In this document: positions 22,751 through 36,474 of the stretch, one piece after another
Layout of the letters: each line of letters starts with the position of its first letter
Position numbering within the stretch: the first letter of the stretch is position 1
Source of the DNA: Hydractinia symbiolongicarpus
Taxonomy: Eukaryota > Cnidaria > Hydrozoa > Anthoathecata > Hydractiniidae
Length of the DNA: 64,000 nt
Reading direction: 5' to 3'
NCBI RefSeq assembly: GCF_029227915.1
Contig: NC_079883.1
Span: forward strand, 992,001 to 1,056,000
The notes under the pieces: model-generated
Told to the model about the DNA's origin: nothing
Databases searched by the model: none
Seen by the model: the letters and a program-made list of their open reading frames with translations, nothing else
Position numbers and translations under genes: made by a program

Positions 22751-23269
22751 TTTCAAATATGTTTTCATTTTTGATGAGACGCGAAATAAAAGAAGTTTAA
22801 TCGCCGGCAAACGAAAACCCGCGATTTCCCGTAAATCCCGGACTCGGCCCGTATAGTCAAAAGTAGACAAAGAAAGTACCCTGCGAGTAAACTCATTTCC
22901 AGAACGGTTTTTTAAATTATCTTTTCACCACTAAAACGCACGAGACTTGTAGTTTTCAAAAATGTTTTCATTTTTGATGAGACGCTGAATAAAAGAAGTT
23001 TGATCGCCGGCAAACGAAAACCCGCGAATTCCCGTAAATCCCGGACTCGGCCCGTATAGTCAAATGTATACAAAGAAAATACCCAGGGAGTAAACTCATT
23101 TCCAGAACGATTTTTTAAATTATCTTTTCACCACTGAAACGCATGAGACTTGTAGTTTTCAAAAATGTTTTCATTTTTGATGAGACGCCGAATAAAAGAT
23201 GTTTAATTGCCGGCAAACGAAAACCCGCGATTTCCCGTAAATCCCGGACTCGGCCCGTATATTCAAAAG

Positions 23270-24787
23270 TATACAAATAAAGTACCCAGGGAGTAAACTC
23301 ATTTCCCGAACGATTTTTTAAATTATCTTTTCACCACTAAAACGCAAGAGACTTGTAGTTTTCAAAAATGTTTTTATTTTTGATGAGACGCTGAATAAAA
23401 GAAGTTTAATCGCCGGCAAACGAAAACCAGCGATTTCCTGTAAATCCCGGGCTTGGCCCGTATAGTCGAATGTATACAAAGAAAGTACCCTGTGAGTAAA
23501 CTCATTTCCCGAACGATTTTTTAAATTATTTTTTCACCACTAAAACGCAAGAGACTTGTAGTTTTCAAAAATGTTTTCATTTTTGATGAGACGCTGAATA
23601 AAAGAAGTTTAATCGCCGGCAAACGAAAACCCGGGATTTCCCGTAAATCCCGGACTCGGCCCGTATAGTCAAAAGTATACAAAGAAAATACCCAGGTAGT
23701 AAACTCATTTCCAGAACGATTTTTTAAATTATTTTTTCACCACTAAAACGCATGAGACTTGTAGTTTTCAAAAATGTTTTCATTTTTGATGAGACGCTGA
23801 ATAAAAGAAGTTTAATCGCCGGCAAACGAAAACCCGCAATTTCCCGTAAATCCCGTGCTTGGCTCGTATAGTCGAGTATATACAAAGAAAGTACCCTGTG
23901 AGTAAAGTCCTTTCCAGAACGATTTTTTATATTATCTTTTCACCACTAAAACGCATGAGACTTGTAGTTTTCAAAAATGTTTTCACTTTTGATGAGACGC
24001 TGAATAAAAGATGTTTAATCGCCGGCAAACGAAAACCCGCGATTTCCCGTAAATCTCGGACTCGGCCCGTATAGTCAAAAGTATACAAACAAAGTACCCA
24101 GGGAGTAAACTCATTTCCCGAACGATTTTTTAAATTATCTTTTCACCACTAAAACGCAAGAGACTTGTAGTTTTCAAAAATGTTTTCATTTTTGATGAGA
24201 CGCTAAATAAAAGAAGTTTAATCGCCGGCAAACGAAAACCCGCGATTTCCTGTAAATCCCGGGCTTAGCCCGTATAGTCGAATGTATACAAAGAAAGTAC
24301 CCTGTGAGTAAACTCATTTCCCGAACGATTTTTTAAATTATTTTTTCACCACTAAAACGCAAGAGACTTGTAGTTTTCAAAAATGTTTTCATTTTTGATG
24401 AGACGCTGAATAAAAGAAGTTTAATCGCCGGCAAACGAAAACCCGGGATTTCCCGTAAATCCCGGACTCGGCCCGTATAGTCAAAAGTATACCAAGAAAA
24501 CACCCAGGTAGTAAACTCATTTCCAGAACGATTTTTTAAATTATTTTTTCACCACTAAAACGCATGAGACTTGTAGTTTTCAAAAATGTTTTCATTTTTG
24601 ATGAGACGCTGAATAAAAGAAGTTTAATCGCCGGCAAACGAAAACCCGCAATTTCCCGTAAATCCCGTGCTTGGCTCGTATAGTCGAGTATATACAAAGA
24701 AAGTACCCTGTGAGTAAAGTCCTTTCCAGAACGATTTTTTACATTATCTTTTAACCACTAAAACGCATGAGACTTGTAGTTTTCAAA
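23270..24787 (+). repeat. Tandem duplication of a 4-monomer unit (812 bp)
   Basis: Markers repeat at 812 bp: CCCGGGATTTCCC (23630 and 24442), TTCCTGTAAATCCCGGGCTT, CCAGGTAGT, and a GGCTCGTATAG monomer with AAAGTCCTTTCC. The second copy has changes such as GGGCTTAGCCCG (near 24262), ACCAAGAAAACACCC (near 24490) and TTTTACATTATCTTTTAACC. Confidence 0.83.
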
Positions 24788-25237
24788 AATGTTTTCATTT
24801 TTGATGAGACGCGAAATAAAAGAAGTTTAATCGCCGGCAAACGAAAACCCGCGATTTCCCGTAAATCCCGGGCTTGGCCCGTATAGTCAAATGTATACAA
24901 AGAAAGTACCCTGTGAGTAAACTCTTTTCCCGAACGATTTTTTAAATTATTTTTTCACCACTAAAACGCATGAGACTTGTAGTTTTCAAAAATGTTTTCA
25001 TTTTTGATGAGACGCTGAATGAAAGAAGTTTAATCGCCGGCAAACGAAAACCCGCGATTTCCCGTAAATCCCGTGCTTGGCCCGTATAGTCGAGTATATA
25101 CAAAAAAGTACCCTGTGAGTAAACTCATTTCCAGAACGATTTTTTAAATTATCTTTTCACCACTAAAACGCATGAGACTTGTAGTCTTCAAAAATGTTTT
25201 CGTTTTTGATGAGACGCGGAATAAAAGAAGTTTAATC

Positions 25238-25643
25238 GCCGGCAAACGAAAACCTGCGATTTCCCGTAAATCCCGGTCTCGGCCCGTATAGTCAAAAGTA
25301 TACAAAGAAAATACCCAGGGAGTAAACTCATTTCCCGAACGATTTTTTAAATTATTTTTTCACCACTAAAACGTATGAGACTCGTAGTTTTCAAAAAAGT
25401 TTTCATTTTTGATGAGACGCTGAATAAAAGAAGTTTAATCGCCGGCAAACGAAAACCTGCGATTTCCCGTAAATCCCGGTCTCGGCCCGTATAGTCAAAA
25501 GTATACAAAGAAAATACCCAGGGAGTAAACTCATTTCCCGAACGATTTTTTAAATTATTTTTTCACCACTAAAACGTATGAGACTCGTAGTTTTCAAAAA
25601 AGTTTTCATTTTTGATGAGACGCTGAATAAAAGAAGTTTAATC
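25238..25643 (+). repeat. Single-monomer tandem duplication, apparently exact
   Basis: A monomer with ACCTGCG, GGTCTCGG, CGTATGAGACTCGTAG and TTCAAAAAAGTTTTC occurs twice in a row, exactly 203 bp apart (ACCTGCG at 25252 and 25455). I saw no difference between the two. The same monomer type, without the AAAAAAG change, appears singly near 14750, 42620, 44260, 52575, 53790 and 55825. Confidence 0.85.
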
Positions 25644-26994
25644 GCCGGCAAACGAAAACCCGCGATTTCCCGTAAATCCCGGACTCGGCCCGTATAGTCA
25701 AAAGTATACAAAGAAAGTACCCTGCGAGTAAACTCATTTCAAGAACGATTTTTTAAATTATCTTTTCACCACTAAAACGCACGAGACTTGTAGTTTTCAA
25801 AAATGTTTTCATTTTTGATAAGACGCTAAATAAAAGAAGTTTAATCGCCGGCAAACGAAAACCCGCGATTTCCCGTAAATCCCGGACTCGGCCCGTATAG
25901 TCAAAAGTATACAAAGAAAGTACCCAGGGAATAAACTCATTTCCCGAACGATTTTTTAAATTATTTTTTTACCACTAAAACGCAAGAGACTTGTAGTTTT
26001 CAAAAATATTTTCATTTTTGATGAGACGCTGAATAAAAGAAGTTTAATCGCCGGCAAACGAAAACCCGCGATTTCCCGTAAATCCCGTGCTTGGCCCGTA
26101 TAGTCGAGTATATACAAAGAAAGTACCCTGTGAGTAAACTCATTTCCAGAACGATTTTTTAAATTATTTTTTCACCACTAAAACGCATGAGACTTGTAGT
26201 TTTCAAATATGTTTTCATTTTTGATGAGACGCGAAATAAAAGAAGTTTAATCGCCGGCAAACGAAAACCCGCAATTTCCTGTAAATCCCGGACTCGGCCC
26301 GTATAGTCGAGTATATACAAAGAAAGTACCCTGCGAGTAAACTCATTTCCAGAACCATTTTTTAAGTTATCTTTTCACCACTAAAAGGCATGAGACTTGT
26401 AGTTTTCAAAAATGTTTTCATTTTTGATGAGACGCGGAATAAAAGAAGTTTAATCGCCGGCAAACGAAAACCCGCGAATTCCCGTAAATCCCGGACTCGA
26501 ACCGTATAGTCAAATGTATACAACGAAAATACCCAGGGAGTAAACTCATTTCCAGAACGATTTTTTAAATTATCTTTTCACCACTAAAACGCATGAGACT
26601 TGTAGTTTTCAAAAATGTTTTCATTTTTGATGAGACGCCGAATAAAAGATGTTTAATTGCCGGCAAACGAAAACCCGCGATTTCCCGTAAATCCCGGATT
26701 CGGCCCGTATAGTCGAGTATATACAAAGAAAGTACCCTGTGAGTAAACTCATTTCCAGAACGATTTCTTAAATTATCTTTTCACCACTAAAACGCATGAG
26801 ACTTGTAGTTTTCAAAAATGTTTTCATTTTTGATGACACACTGAATAGAAGAAGTTTAATCGCCGGCAAACGAAAACCCGCGATTTCCCGTAAATCCCGT
26901 GCTTGGCCCGTATAGTCGAAGGTATACAAAGAAAGTACCCTGTGAGTAAACTCATTTTCCGAACGATTTTTTAAATTATTTTTTCACCACTAAA

Positions 26995-29836
26995 ACACAT
27001 AAGACTTGTAGTTTTCAAAAATGTTTTCATTTTTGATGAGACGCTGAATAAAAGAAGTTTAATCTCCGGCAAACGAAAACCCGCGATTTCCCGTAAATCC
27101 CGTGCTTGGCCCGTATAGTCGAGTATATACAAAGAAAGTACCCTGTGAGTAAACTCATTTCCAGAACGATTTCTTAAATTATCTTTTCACCACTAAAACG
27201 CATGAGACTTGTAGTTTTCAAAAATGTTTTCATTTTTGATGAGACGCGGAATAAAAGAAGTTTAACCGCCGGCAAACGAAAACCTGCAATTTTCCGTAAA
27301 TCCCGTGCTTGGCCCGTATAGTCGAGTATATACAAAGAAAGTATCCTGTGAGTAAACTCATTTCCAGAACGATTTTTTAAATTATCTTTTCACCACTAAA
27401 ACGCATGAGACTTGCAGTTTTCAAAAATGTTTTCATTTTTGATGAGACGCTAAATAAAAGAAGTTTAATCGCCGGCAAACGAAAACCCGCGATTTCCCGT
27501 AAATCCCGTGCTTGGCCCGTATAGTCGAGTATATACAAAGAAAGTACCCTGTGAGTAAACTCATTTCCAGAACGATTTTTTAAATTATCTTTTCACCACT
27601 AAAACGCATGAGACTTGTAGTTTTCAAAAATGCTTTCATTTTTGATGAGACGCTGAATAAAAGAAGTTTAATCGCCGGCAAACAAAAACCCGCGAATTCC
27701 CGTAAATCCCGGACTCGGCCCGTATAGTCAAAAGTATACAAAGAAATAACACAGGGAGTAAACTCATTTCCCGAACGATTTTTTAAATTATTTTTTCACC
27801 ACTAAAACGCATGAGACTTGTAGTTTTCAGGAATGTTTTCATTTTTAATGAGACGCTTAATGAAAGAAGTTTAATCGCCGGCAAACGAAAACCCGCGATT
27901 TCCCGTAATTCCCGGGCTTGGCCCGTGTAGTCGAATGTATACAAAGAAAGTACCCTGTAAGTAAACTAATTTCTCGAACGATTTTTTAAATTATCTTTTC
28001 ACCACTAAAACGCATGAGACTTGTAGTTTTCAAATATGTTTTCATTTTTGATGAGACGCGAAATAAAAGAAGTTTAATCGCCGGCAAACGAAAACCCGCG
28101 ATTTCCCGTAAATCCCGGACTCGGCCCGTATAGTCGAGTATATACAAAGAAAGTACCCTGCGAGTAAACTCATTTCCAGAACCATTTTTTAAGTTATCTT
28201 TTCACCACTAAAACGCATGAGACTTGTAGTTTTCAAAAATGTTTTCATTTTTGATGAGACGCGATATAAAAGAAGTTTAATCGCCGGCAAACGAAAACCC
28301 GCGATTTCCCGTAAATCCCGGACTCGGCCAGTATAGTCAAATGTATACAACGAAAATACCCAGGGAGTAAACTCATTTCCAGAACGATTTTTTAAATTAT
28401 CTTTTCACCACTAAAACGCATAAGACTTGTAGTTTTCAAAAATGTTTTCATTTTTGATGAGACGCTGAATAAAAGAAGTTTAATCTCCGGCAAACGAAAA
28501 CCCGCGATTTCCCGTAAATCCCGTGCTTGACCCGTACAGTCGAGTATATACAAAGAAAGTACCCTGTGAGTAAACTCATTTCCAGAACGATTTCTTAAAT
28601 TATCTTTTCACCACTAAAACGCATGAGACTTGTAGTTTTCAAAAATGTTTTCATTTTTGATGAGACGCGGAATAAAAGAAGTTTAACCGCCGGCAAACGA
28701 AAACCTGCGATTTCCCGTAAATCCCGTGCTTGGCCCGTATAGTTGAGTATATACAAAGAAAGTATCCTGTGAGTAAACTCATTTCCAGAACGATTTTTTA
28801 AATTATCTTTTCACCACTAAAACGCATGAGACTTGCAGTTTTCAAAAATGTTTTCATTTTTGATGAGACGCTAAATAAAAGAAGTTTAATCGCCGGCAAA
28901 CGAAAACCCGCGATTTCCCGTAAATCCCGTGCTTGGCCCGTATAGTCGAGTATATACAAAGAAAGTACCCTGTGAGTAAACTCATTTCCAGAACGATTTT
29001 TTAAATTATCTTTTCACCACTTAAACGCATGAGACTTGTAGTTTTCAAAAATGCTTTCATTTTTGATGAGACGCTGAATAAAAGAAGTTTAATCGCCGGC
29101 AATCAAAAACCCGCGAATTCCCGTAAATCCCGGACTCGGCCCGTATAGTCAAAAGTATACAAAGAAATAACACAGGGAGTAAACTCATTTCCCGAACGAT
29201 TTTTTAAATTATTTTTTCGCCACTAAAACGCATGAGACTTGTAGTTTTCAGGAATGTTTTCATTTTTAATGAGACGCTTAATGAAAGAAGTTTAATCGCC
29301 GGCAAACGAAAACCCGCGATTTCCCGTAATTCCCGGGCTTGGCCCGTATAGTCGAATGTATACAAAGAAATTACCCTGTGAGTAAACTAATTTCTCGAAC
29401 GATTTTTTAAATTATCTTTTCACCACTAAAACGCATGAGACTTGTAGTTTTCAAATATGTTTTCATTTTTGATGAGACGCGAAATAAAAGAAGTTTAATC
29501 GCCGGCAAACGAAAACCCGCGATTTCCCGTAAATCCCGGACTCGGCCCGTATAGTCGAGTATATACAAAGAAAGTACCCTGCGAGTAAACTCATTTCCAG
29601 AACCATTTTTTAAGTTATCTTTTCACCACTAAAACGCATGAGACTTGTAGTTTTCAAAAATGTTTTCATTTTTAATGAGACGCGGAATAAAAAAAGTTTA
29701 ATCGCCGGCAAACGAAAACCCGCGAATTCCCGTAAATCCCGGACTCGGCCAGTATAGTCAAATGTATACAACGAAAATACCCAGGGAGTAAACTCATTTC
29801 CAGAACGATTTTTTAAATTATCTTTTCACCACTAAA
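26995..29836 (+). repeat. Tandem 7-monomer HOR, two copies of 1,421 bp
   Basis: 26995-28415 and 28416-29836 align at exactly 1,421 bp. Paired markers are CATAAGAC, TTTAATCTCCGG (27061 and 28482), GATTTCTTAAATT, TTTAACCGCCGG, ACTTGCAG (27410 and 28831), AATGCTTTC, AATAACACAGGG, TTTTTAATGAGACGCTTAATG, CCCGTAATTCCCGGG, AAACTAATTTCTCG, TTCAAATATG and GAACCATTTTTTAAG. A partial third copy (CATAAGAC, TCTCCGG) begins near 30240. Confidence 0.88.
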
Positions 29837-30969
29837 ACGCATGAGACTTGTAGTTTTCAAAAATGTTTTCATTTTTGATGAGACGCCGAATAAAAGATGT
29901 TTAATTGCCGGCAAACAAAAACCCGCGATTTCCCGTAAATCCCGGATTCGGCCCGTATAGTCAAAAGTATACAAATAAAGTACCCAGGGAGTAAACTCAT
30001 TTCCCGAATGATTTTTTAAATTATCTTTTCACCACTAAAACGCATGGGACTTGTAGTTTTCAAAAATGTTTTCATTTTTGATGACACGCTGAATAGAAGA
30101 AGTTTAATCGCCGGCAAACGAAAACCCGCGATTTCCCGTAAATCCCGTGCTTGGCCCGTATAGTCGAAGGTATACAAAGAAAGTACCCTGTGAGTAAACT
30201 CATTTCCCGAACGATTTATTAAATTATTTTTTCACCACTATAACGCATAAGACTTGTAGTTTTCAAAAATGTTTTCATTTTTGATGAGACGCTGAATAAA
30301 AGAAGTTTAATCTCCGGCAAACGAAAACTCGCGATTTCCCGTAAATCCCGTGCTTGGCCCGTATAGTCGAGTATATACAAAGAAAGTACCATGTGAGTAA
30401 ACTCATTTCCAGAACGATTTCTTAAATTATCTTTTCACCACTAAAACGCATGAGACTTGTAGTTTTCAAAAATGTTTTCATTTTTGATGAGACGCGGAAT
30501 AAAAGAAGTTTTATCGCCGGCAAACGAAAACCTGCGATTTTCCGTAAATCCCGTGCTTGGCCCGTATAGTCGAGTATATACAAAGAAAGTATCCTGTGAG
30601 TAAACTCATTTCCAGAACGATTTTTTAAATTATCTTTTTACCACTAAAACGCATGAGACTTGCAGTTTTCAAAAATGTTTTCATTTTTGATGAGACGCTA
30701 AATAAAAGAAGTTTAAACGCCGGCAAACGAAAACCCGCGATTTCCCGTAAATCCCGTGCTTGGCCCGTATAGTCAAAAGTATACAAAGAAAATACCCAGG
30801 GAGTAAACTCATTTCCCGAACGATATTTTAAATTACTTTTTCACCACTAAAACGCAAGAGACTTGTAGTTTTCAAAAATATTTTCATTTTTGATGAGACG
30901 CTGAATAAAAGAAGTTTAATCGCGGGCAAACGAAAACCCGCGATTTCCCGTAAATCCCGTGCTTGGCCC

Positions 30970-31780
30970 GTATAGTCGAGTATATACAAAGAAAGTACCC
31001 TGTGAGTAAACTCATTTCCAGAACGATTTTTTAAATTATCTTTTCACCACTAAAACGCATGAGACTTGTTGGTTTCAAAAATGCTTTCATTTTTGATGAG
31101 ACGCTGAATAAAAGAAGTTTAATCGCCGGCAAACGAAAACCCGCGAATTCCCGTAAATCCCGGACTCGGCCCGTATAGTCAAAAGTATACAAAGAAAATA
31201 CACAGGGAGTAAACTCATTTCCCGAACGATTTTTTAAATTATTTTTTCACCACTAAAACGCATTAGACTTGTAGTTTTCAAAAATGTTTTCATTTTTGAT
31301 GAGACGCGGAATAAAAGAAGTTTAATCTCCGGCAAACGAAAACCCGCGATTTCCCGTAAATCCTGTGCTTGGCCCGTATAGTCGAGTATATACAAAGAAA
31401 GTACCCTGTGAGTAAACTCATTTCCAGAACGATTTTTTAAATTATCTTTTCACCACTAAAACGCATGAGACTTGTAGGTTTCAAAAATGCTTTCATTTTT
31501 GATGAGACGCTGAATAAAAGAAGTTTAATCGCCGGCTAACGAAAACCCGCGAATTCCCGTAAATCCCGGACTCGGCCCGTATAGTCAAAAGTATACAAAG
31601 AAAATACACAGGGAGTAAACTCATTTCCCGAACGATTTTTTAAATTATTTTTTCACCACTAAAACGCATTAGACTTGTAGTTTTCAAAAATGTTTTCATT
31701 TTTGATGAGACGCGGAATAAAAGAAGTTTAATCGCCGGCAAACGAAAACCTGCGATTTCCCGTAAATCCCGTGCCTGGCC
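30970..31780 (+). repeat. Tandem 2-monomer duplication (406 bp)
   Basis: A dimer carrying GGTTTCAAAAATGCTTTC followed by AATACACAGGG and CGCATTAGAC is present at about 30970 and again at about 31376. The first copy has GACTTGTTGG where the second has GACTTGTAGG. The second copy is also the start of the 5-monomer HOR that follows. Confidence 0.8.
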
Positions 31781-33405
31781 CGTATAGTAGAGTATATACA
31801 AAGAAAGTATCCTGTGAGTAAACTCATTTCCAGAACGATTTTTTAAATTATCTTTTCACCACTAAAACGCATGAGACTTGCAGTTTTCAAAAATGTTTTC
31901 ATTTTTGATGAAACGCTGAATAAAAGAAGTTTAATCGCCGGCAAACGAAAACCCGCGGTTTCCCGTAAATCCCGTGCTTGGCCCGTATAATCGAGTATAT
32001 ACAAAGAAAGTATCCTGTGAGTAAACTCATTTCCAGAACGATTTTTTAAATTATCTTTTCACCACTAAAACGCATGAGACTTGTAGTTTTCAAAAATGTT
32101 TTCATTTTTGATGAGACGCGGAATAAAAGAAGTTTAATCGTCGGCAAACGAAAACCCGCGAATTCCCGTGAATCCCGGACTCGGCCCGTATAGTCAAAAG
32201 TATACAAAGAAAATACCCAGGGAGTAAACTCATTTCCCGAACGATATTTTAAATTACTTTTGCACCACTAAAACACACGAGACTTGTAGTTTTCAAAAAT
32301 GTTTCCATTTTTGATGAGACGCTGAATAAAAGAAGTTTAATCGCCGGCAAACGAAAACCCGCGATTTCCCGTAAATCCCGTGCTTGGCCCGTATAGTCGA
32401 GTATATACAAAGAAAGTACCCTGTGAGTAAACTCATTTCCAGAACGATTTTTTAAATTATCTTTTCACCACTAAAACGCATGAGACTTGTAGGTTTCAAA
32501 AATGCTTTCATTTTTGATGAGACGCTGAATAAAAGAAGTTTAATCGCCGGTAAACGAAAACCCGCGAATTCCCGTAAATCCCGGACTCGGCCCGTATAGT
32601 CAAAAGTATACAAAGAAAATACACAGGGAGTAAACTCATTTCCCGAACGATTTTTTAAATTATTTTTTTACCACTAAAACGCATTAGACTTGTAGTTTTC
32701 AAAAATGTTTACATTTTTGATGAGACGCGGAATAAAAGAAGTTTAATCGCCGGCAAACGAAAACCCGCGATTTCCCGTAAATCCCGTGCTTGGCCCGTAT
32801 AGTCGAGTATATACAAAGAAAGTACCCTGTGAGTAAACTCATTTCCAGAACGATTTTTTAAATTATCTTTTCACCACTAAAACGCATGAGACTTGCAGTT
32901 TTCAAAAATGTTTTCATTTTTGATGAAACGCTGAATAAAAGAAGTTTAATCGCCGGCAAACGAAAACCCGCGGTTTCCCGTAAATCCCGTGCTTGGCCCG
33001 TATAATCGAGTATATACAAAGAAAGTATCCTGTGAGTAAACTCATTTCCAGAACGATTTTTTAAATTATCTTTTCACCACTAAAACGCATGAGACTTGTA
33101 GTTTTCAAAAATGTTTTCATTTTTGATGAGACGCTAAATAAAAGAAGTTTAATCGCCGGCAAACGAAAACCCGCGATTTCCCGTAAATCCCGTGCTTGGC
33201 CTGTATAGTCAAAAGTATACAAAGAAAATACCCAGGGAGTAAACTCATTTGCCGAACGATATTTTAAATTATTTTTTCACCACTAAAACGCACGAGACTT
33301 GTAGTTTTCAAAAATGTTTCCATTTTTGATGAGACGCTGAATAAAAGAAGTTTAATCGCCGGCAAACGAAAACCCGCGATTTCCCGTAAATCCCGTGCTT
33401 GGCCC
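31376..33405 (+). repeat. Tandem 5-monomer HOR, two copies of 1,015 bp
   Basis: Markers repeat at 1,015 bp: GACTTGTAGG (31467 and 32482), AATACACAGGG with CGCATTAGAC, ACTTGCAG with GATGAAACGCTG, CCCGCGGTTTCCCG (31952 and 32967), GTATAATCGAG, and GAACGATATTTTAAATT. The fourth monomers differ (ATCGTCGG with CCCGTGAATCCC in copy 1 only), so one monomer was replaced or converted after duplication. Confidence 0.83.
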
Positions 33406-33479
33406 GTATTGTCAAGTATATACAAAGAAAGTACCCTGTGAGTAAACTCATTTCCAGAACCATTTTTTAAGTTATCTTT

Positions 33480-35198
33480 TCACCACTAAAACGCATGAGA
33501 CTTGTAGTTTTCAAAAATGTTTTCATTTTTGATGAGACGCGGAATAAAAGAAGTTTAATCGCCGGCAAACGAAAACCTGCGATTTCCCGTAAATCCTGTG
33601 CTTGGCCCGTATAGTCGAGTATATACAAAGAAAGTATCCTGTGAGTAAACTCATTTCCAGAACGATTTTTTAAATTATCTTTTCACCACTAAAACGCATG
33701 AGACTTGCAGTTTTCAAAAATGTTTTCATTTTTGATGAGACGCTGAATAAAAGAAGTTTAATCGCCGGCAAACGAAATCCCGCGGTTTCCCGTAAATTCC
33801 GTGCTTGGCCCGTATAATCGAGTATATACAAAGAAAGTATCCTGTGAGTAAACTCATTTTCAGAACGATTTTTTAAATTATCTTTTCACCACTAAAACGC
33901 ATGAGACTTGTAGTTTTCAAAAATGTTTTCATTTTTGATGAGACGCGGAATAAAAGAAATTTAATCGTCGGCAAACGAAAACCCGCGAATTCCCGTGAAT
34001 CCCGAAATCGGCCCGTATAGTCAAATATATACAAAGAAAAAACCCAGGGAGTAAACTCATTTCCAGAACGATTTTTTAAATTATCTTTTCACCACTAAAA
34101 CGCATGAGACTTGTAGTTTTCAAAAATGTTTTCATTTTTGATGAGACGCCGTATAAAAGATGTTTAATTGCCGGCAAACGAAAACCCGCGATTTCCCGTA
34201 AATCCCGGATTCGGCCCGTATAGTCGAATGTATACAAAGAAAGTACCCTGTGAGTAAACTCATTTCCCGAACGCTTTTTTAAATTACATTTTCACCACTA
34301 AAACGCATAAGACTTGTAGTTTTTAAAAATGTTTTCATTTTTGATGAGACGCTGAATAAAAGAAGTTTAATCTCCGGCAAACGAAAACCCGCGATTTCCC
34401 GTAAATCCCGTGCTTGGCCAGTATAGTCGAGTATATACAAAGAAAGTACCCTGTGAGTAAACTCATTTCCAGAACGATTTTTTAAATTATCTTTTCACCA
34501 CTAAAACGCATGAGACTTGTAGTTTTCAAAAATGTTTTCATTTTTGATGAGACGCGGAATAAAAGAAGTTTAATCGCCGGCAAACGAAAACCTGCGATTT
34601 CCCGTAAATCCTGTGCTTGGCCCGTATAGTCGAGTATATACAAAGAAAGTATCCTGTGAGTAAACTCATTTCCAGAACGATTTTTTAAATTATCTCTTCA
34701 CCACTAAAACGCATGAGACTTGCAGTTTTCAAAAATGTTTTCATTTTTGATGAGACGCTGAATAAAAGAAGTTTAATCGCCGGCAAACGAAATCCCGCGG
34801 TTTCCCGTAAATTCCGTGCTTGGCCCGTATAATCGAGTATATACAAAGAAAGTATCCTGTGAGTAAACTCATTTTCAGAACGATTTTTTAAATTATCTTT
34901 TCACCACTAAAACGCATGAGACTTGTAGTTTTCAAAAATGTTTTCATTTTTGATGAGACGCGGAATAAAAGAAATTTAATCGTCCGCAAACGAAAACCCG
35001 CGAATTCCCGTGAATCCCGAAATCGGCCCGTATAGTCAAATGTATACAAAGAAAAAACCCAGGGAGTAAACTCATTTCCAGAACGATTTTTTAAATTATC
35101 TTTTCACCACTAAAACGCATGAGACTTGTAGTTTTCAAAAATGTTTTCATTTTTGATGAGACGCCGTATAAAAGATGTTTAATTGCCGGCAAACGAAA
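33480..35198 (+). repeat. 5-monomer recurrence (1,015 bp), two partial copies
   Basis: 33480-34183 and 34495-35198 match at 1,015 bp. Markers are AATCCTGTGC, ACTTGCAG, GAAATCCCGCGGTTTCCC with AAATTCCGTGC, GTATAATCGAG, GAAATTTAATCGTC, CCCGTGAATCCCGAAATCGG (34001 and 35016) and GACGCCGTATAAAAG. From about 35200 the sequence jumps back to a monomer like the one at about 34590, a further nested repetition. Confidence 0.83.
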
Positions 35199-35429
35199 AC
35201 CTGCGATTTCCCGTAAATCCTGTGCTTGGCCCGTATAGTCGAGTATATACAAAGAAAGTATCCTGTGAGTAAACTCATTTCCAGAACGATTTTTTAAATT
35301 ATCTTTTCACCACTAAAACGCATGAGACTTGCAGTTTTCAAAAATGTTTTCATTTTTGATGAGACGCTGAATAAAAGAAGTTTAATCGCCGGCAAACGAA
35401 AACCCGCGGTTTCCCGTAAATCCCGTGCT

Positions 35430-35830
35430 TGGCCCGTATAATCGAGTATATACAAAGAAAGTATCCTGTGAGTAAACTCATTTTCAGAACGATTTTTTAA
35501 ATTATCTTTTCACCACTAAAACGCATGAGACTTGCAGTTTTTAAAAGTGTTTCCATTTTTGATGAGACGCTGAATAAAAGAAGTTTAATATCCGGCAAAC
35601 GAAAACCCGCGATTTCCCGTAAATCCCGGACTCGGCCCGTATAGTCAAAAGTATAAAAAGAAAATACCCAGGGAGTAAACTCATTTCCAGAACGATTTTT
35701 TAAATTATTTTTTCACCACTAAAACGCATAAGACTTGTAGTTTTTAAAAGTGTTTTCATTTTTGATGAGACGCTGAATAAAAGAAGTTTAATATCCGGCA
35801 AACGAAAACCCGCGATTTCCCGTAAATCCC
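35430..35830 (+). repeat. Two-monomer unit with TTTAAAAGTG, copy 1 of 3
   Basis: ACTTGCAGTTTTTAAAAGTG followed one monomer later by CATAAGAC and TTTTTAAAAGTG, each with TTTAATATCCGG, occurs here. The pair recurs at about 43345-43745 and 44770-45170. The distance to the second copy is about 39 monomers, so the unit was spread over more than 7 kb and then amplified within the 42-45 kb HOR. Confidence 0.8.
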
Positions 35831-36474
35831 GTGCTTGGCCCGTATAGTCGAGTATATACAAAGAAAGTACCCTGTGAGTAAACTCATTTCCAGAACGATT
35901 TTTTAAATTATCTTTTCACCACTAAAACGCATGAGACTTGTAGTTTTCAAAAATGTTTTCATTTTTGATGAGACGCGGAATAAAAGAAGTTTAATCGCCG
36001 GCAAACGAAAACCTGCGATTTCCCGTAAATCCTGTGCTTGGCCCGTATAGTCGAGTATATACAAAGAAAGTATCCTGTGAGTAAACTCATTTCCAGAACG
36101 ATTTTTTAAATTATCTTTTCACCACTAAAACGCATGAGACTTGCAGTTTTCAAAAATGTTTTCATTTTTGATGAGACGCAGAATAAAAGAAGTTTAATCG
36201 CCGGCAAACGAAAACCTGCGACTTCCCGTAAATCCTGTGCTTGGCCCGTATAGTCGAGTATATACAAAGAAAGTATCCTGTGAGTAAACTCATTTCCAGA
36301 ACGATTTTTTATATTATCTTTTCACCACTAAAACGCATGAGACTTGCAGTTTTCAAAAATGTTTTCATTTTTGATGAGACACTAAATAAAAGAAGTTTAA
36401 TCGCCGGCAAACGAAAACCCGCGAATTCCCGTAAATCCCGGACGCGGCCCGTATAGTCAAAAGTATAAAAAGAA

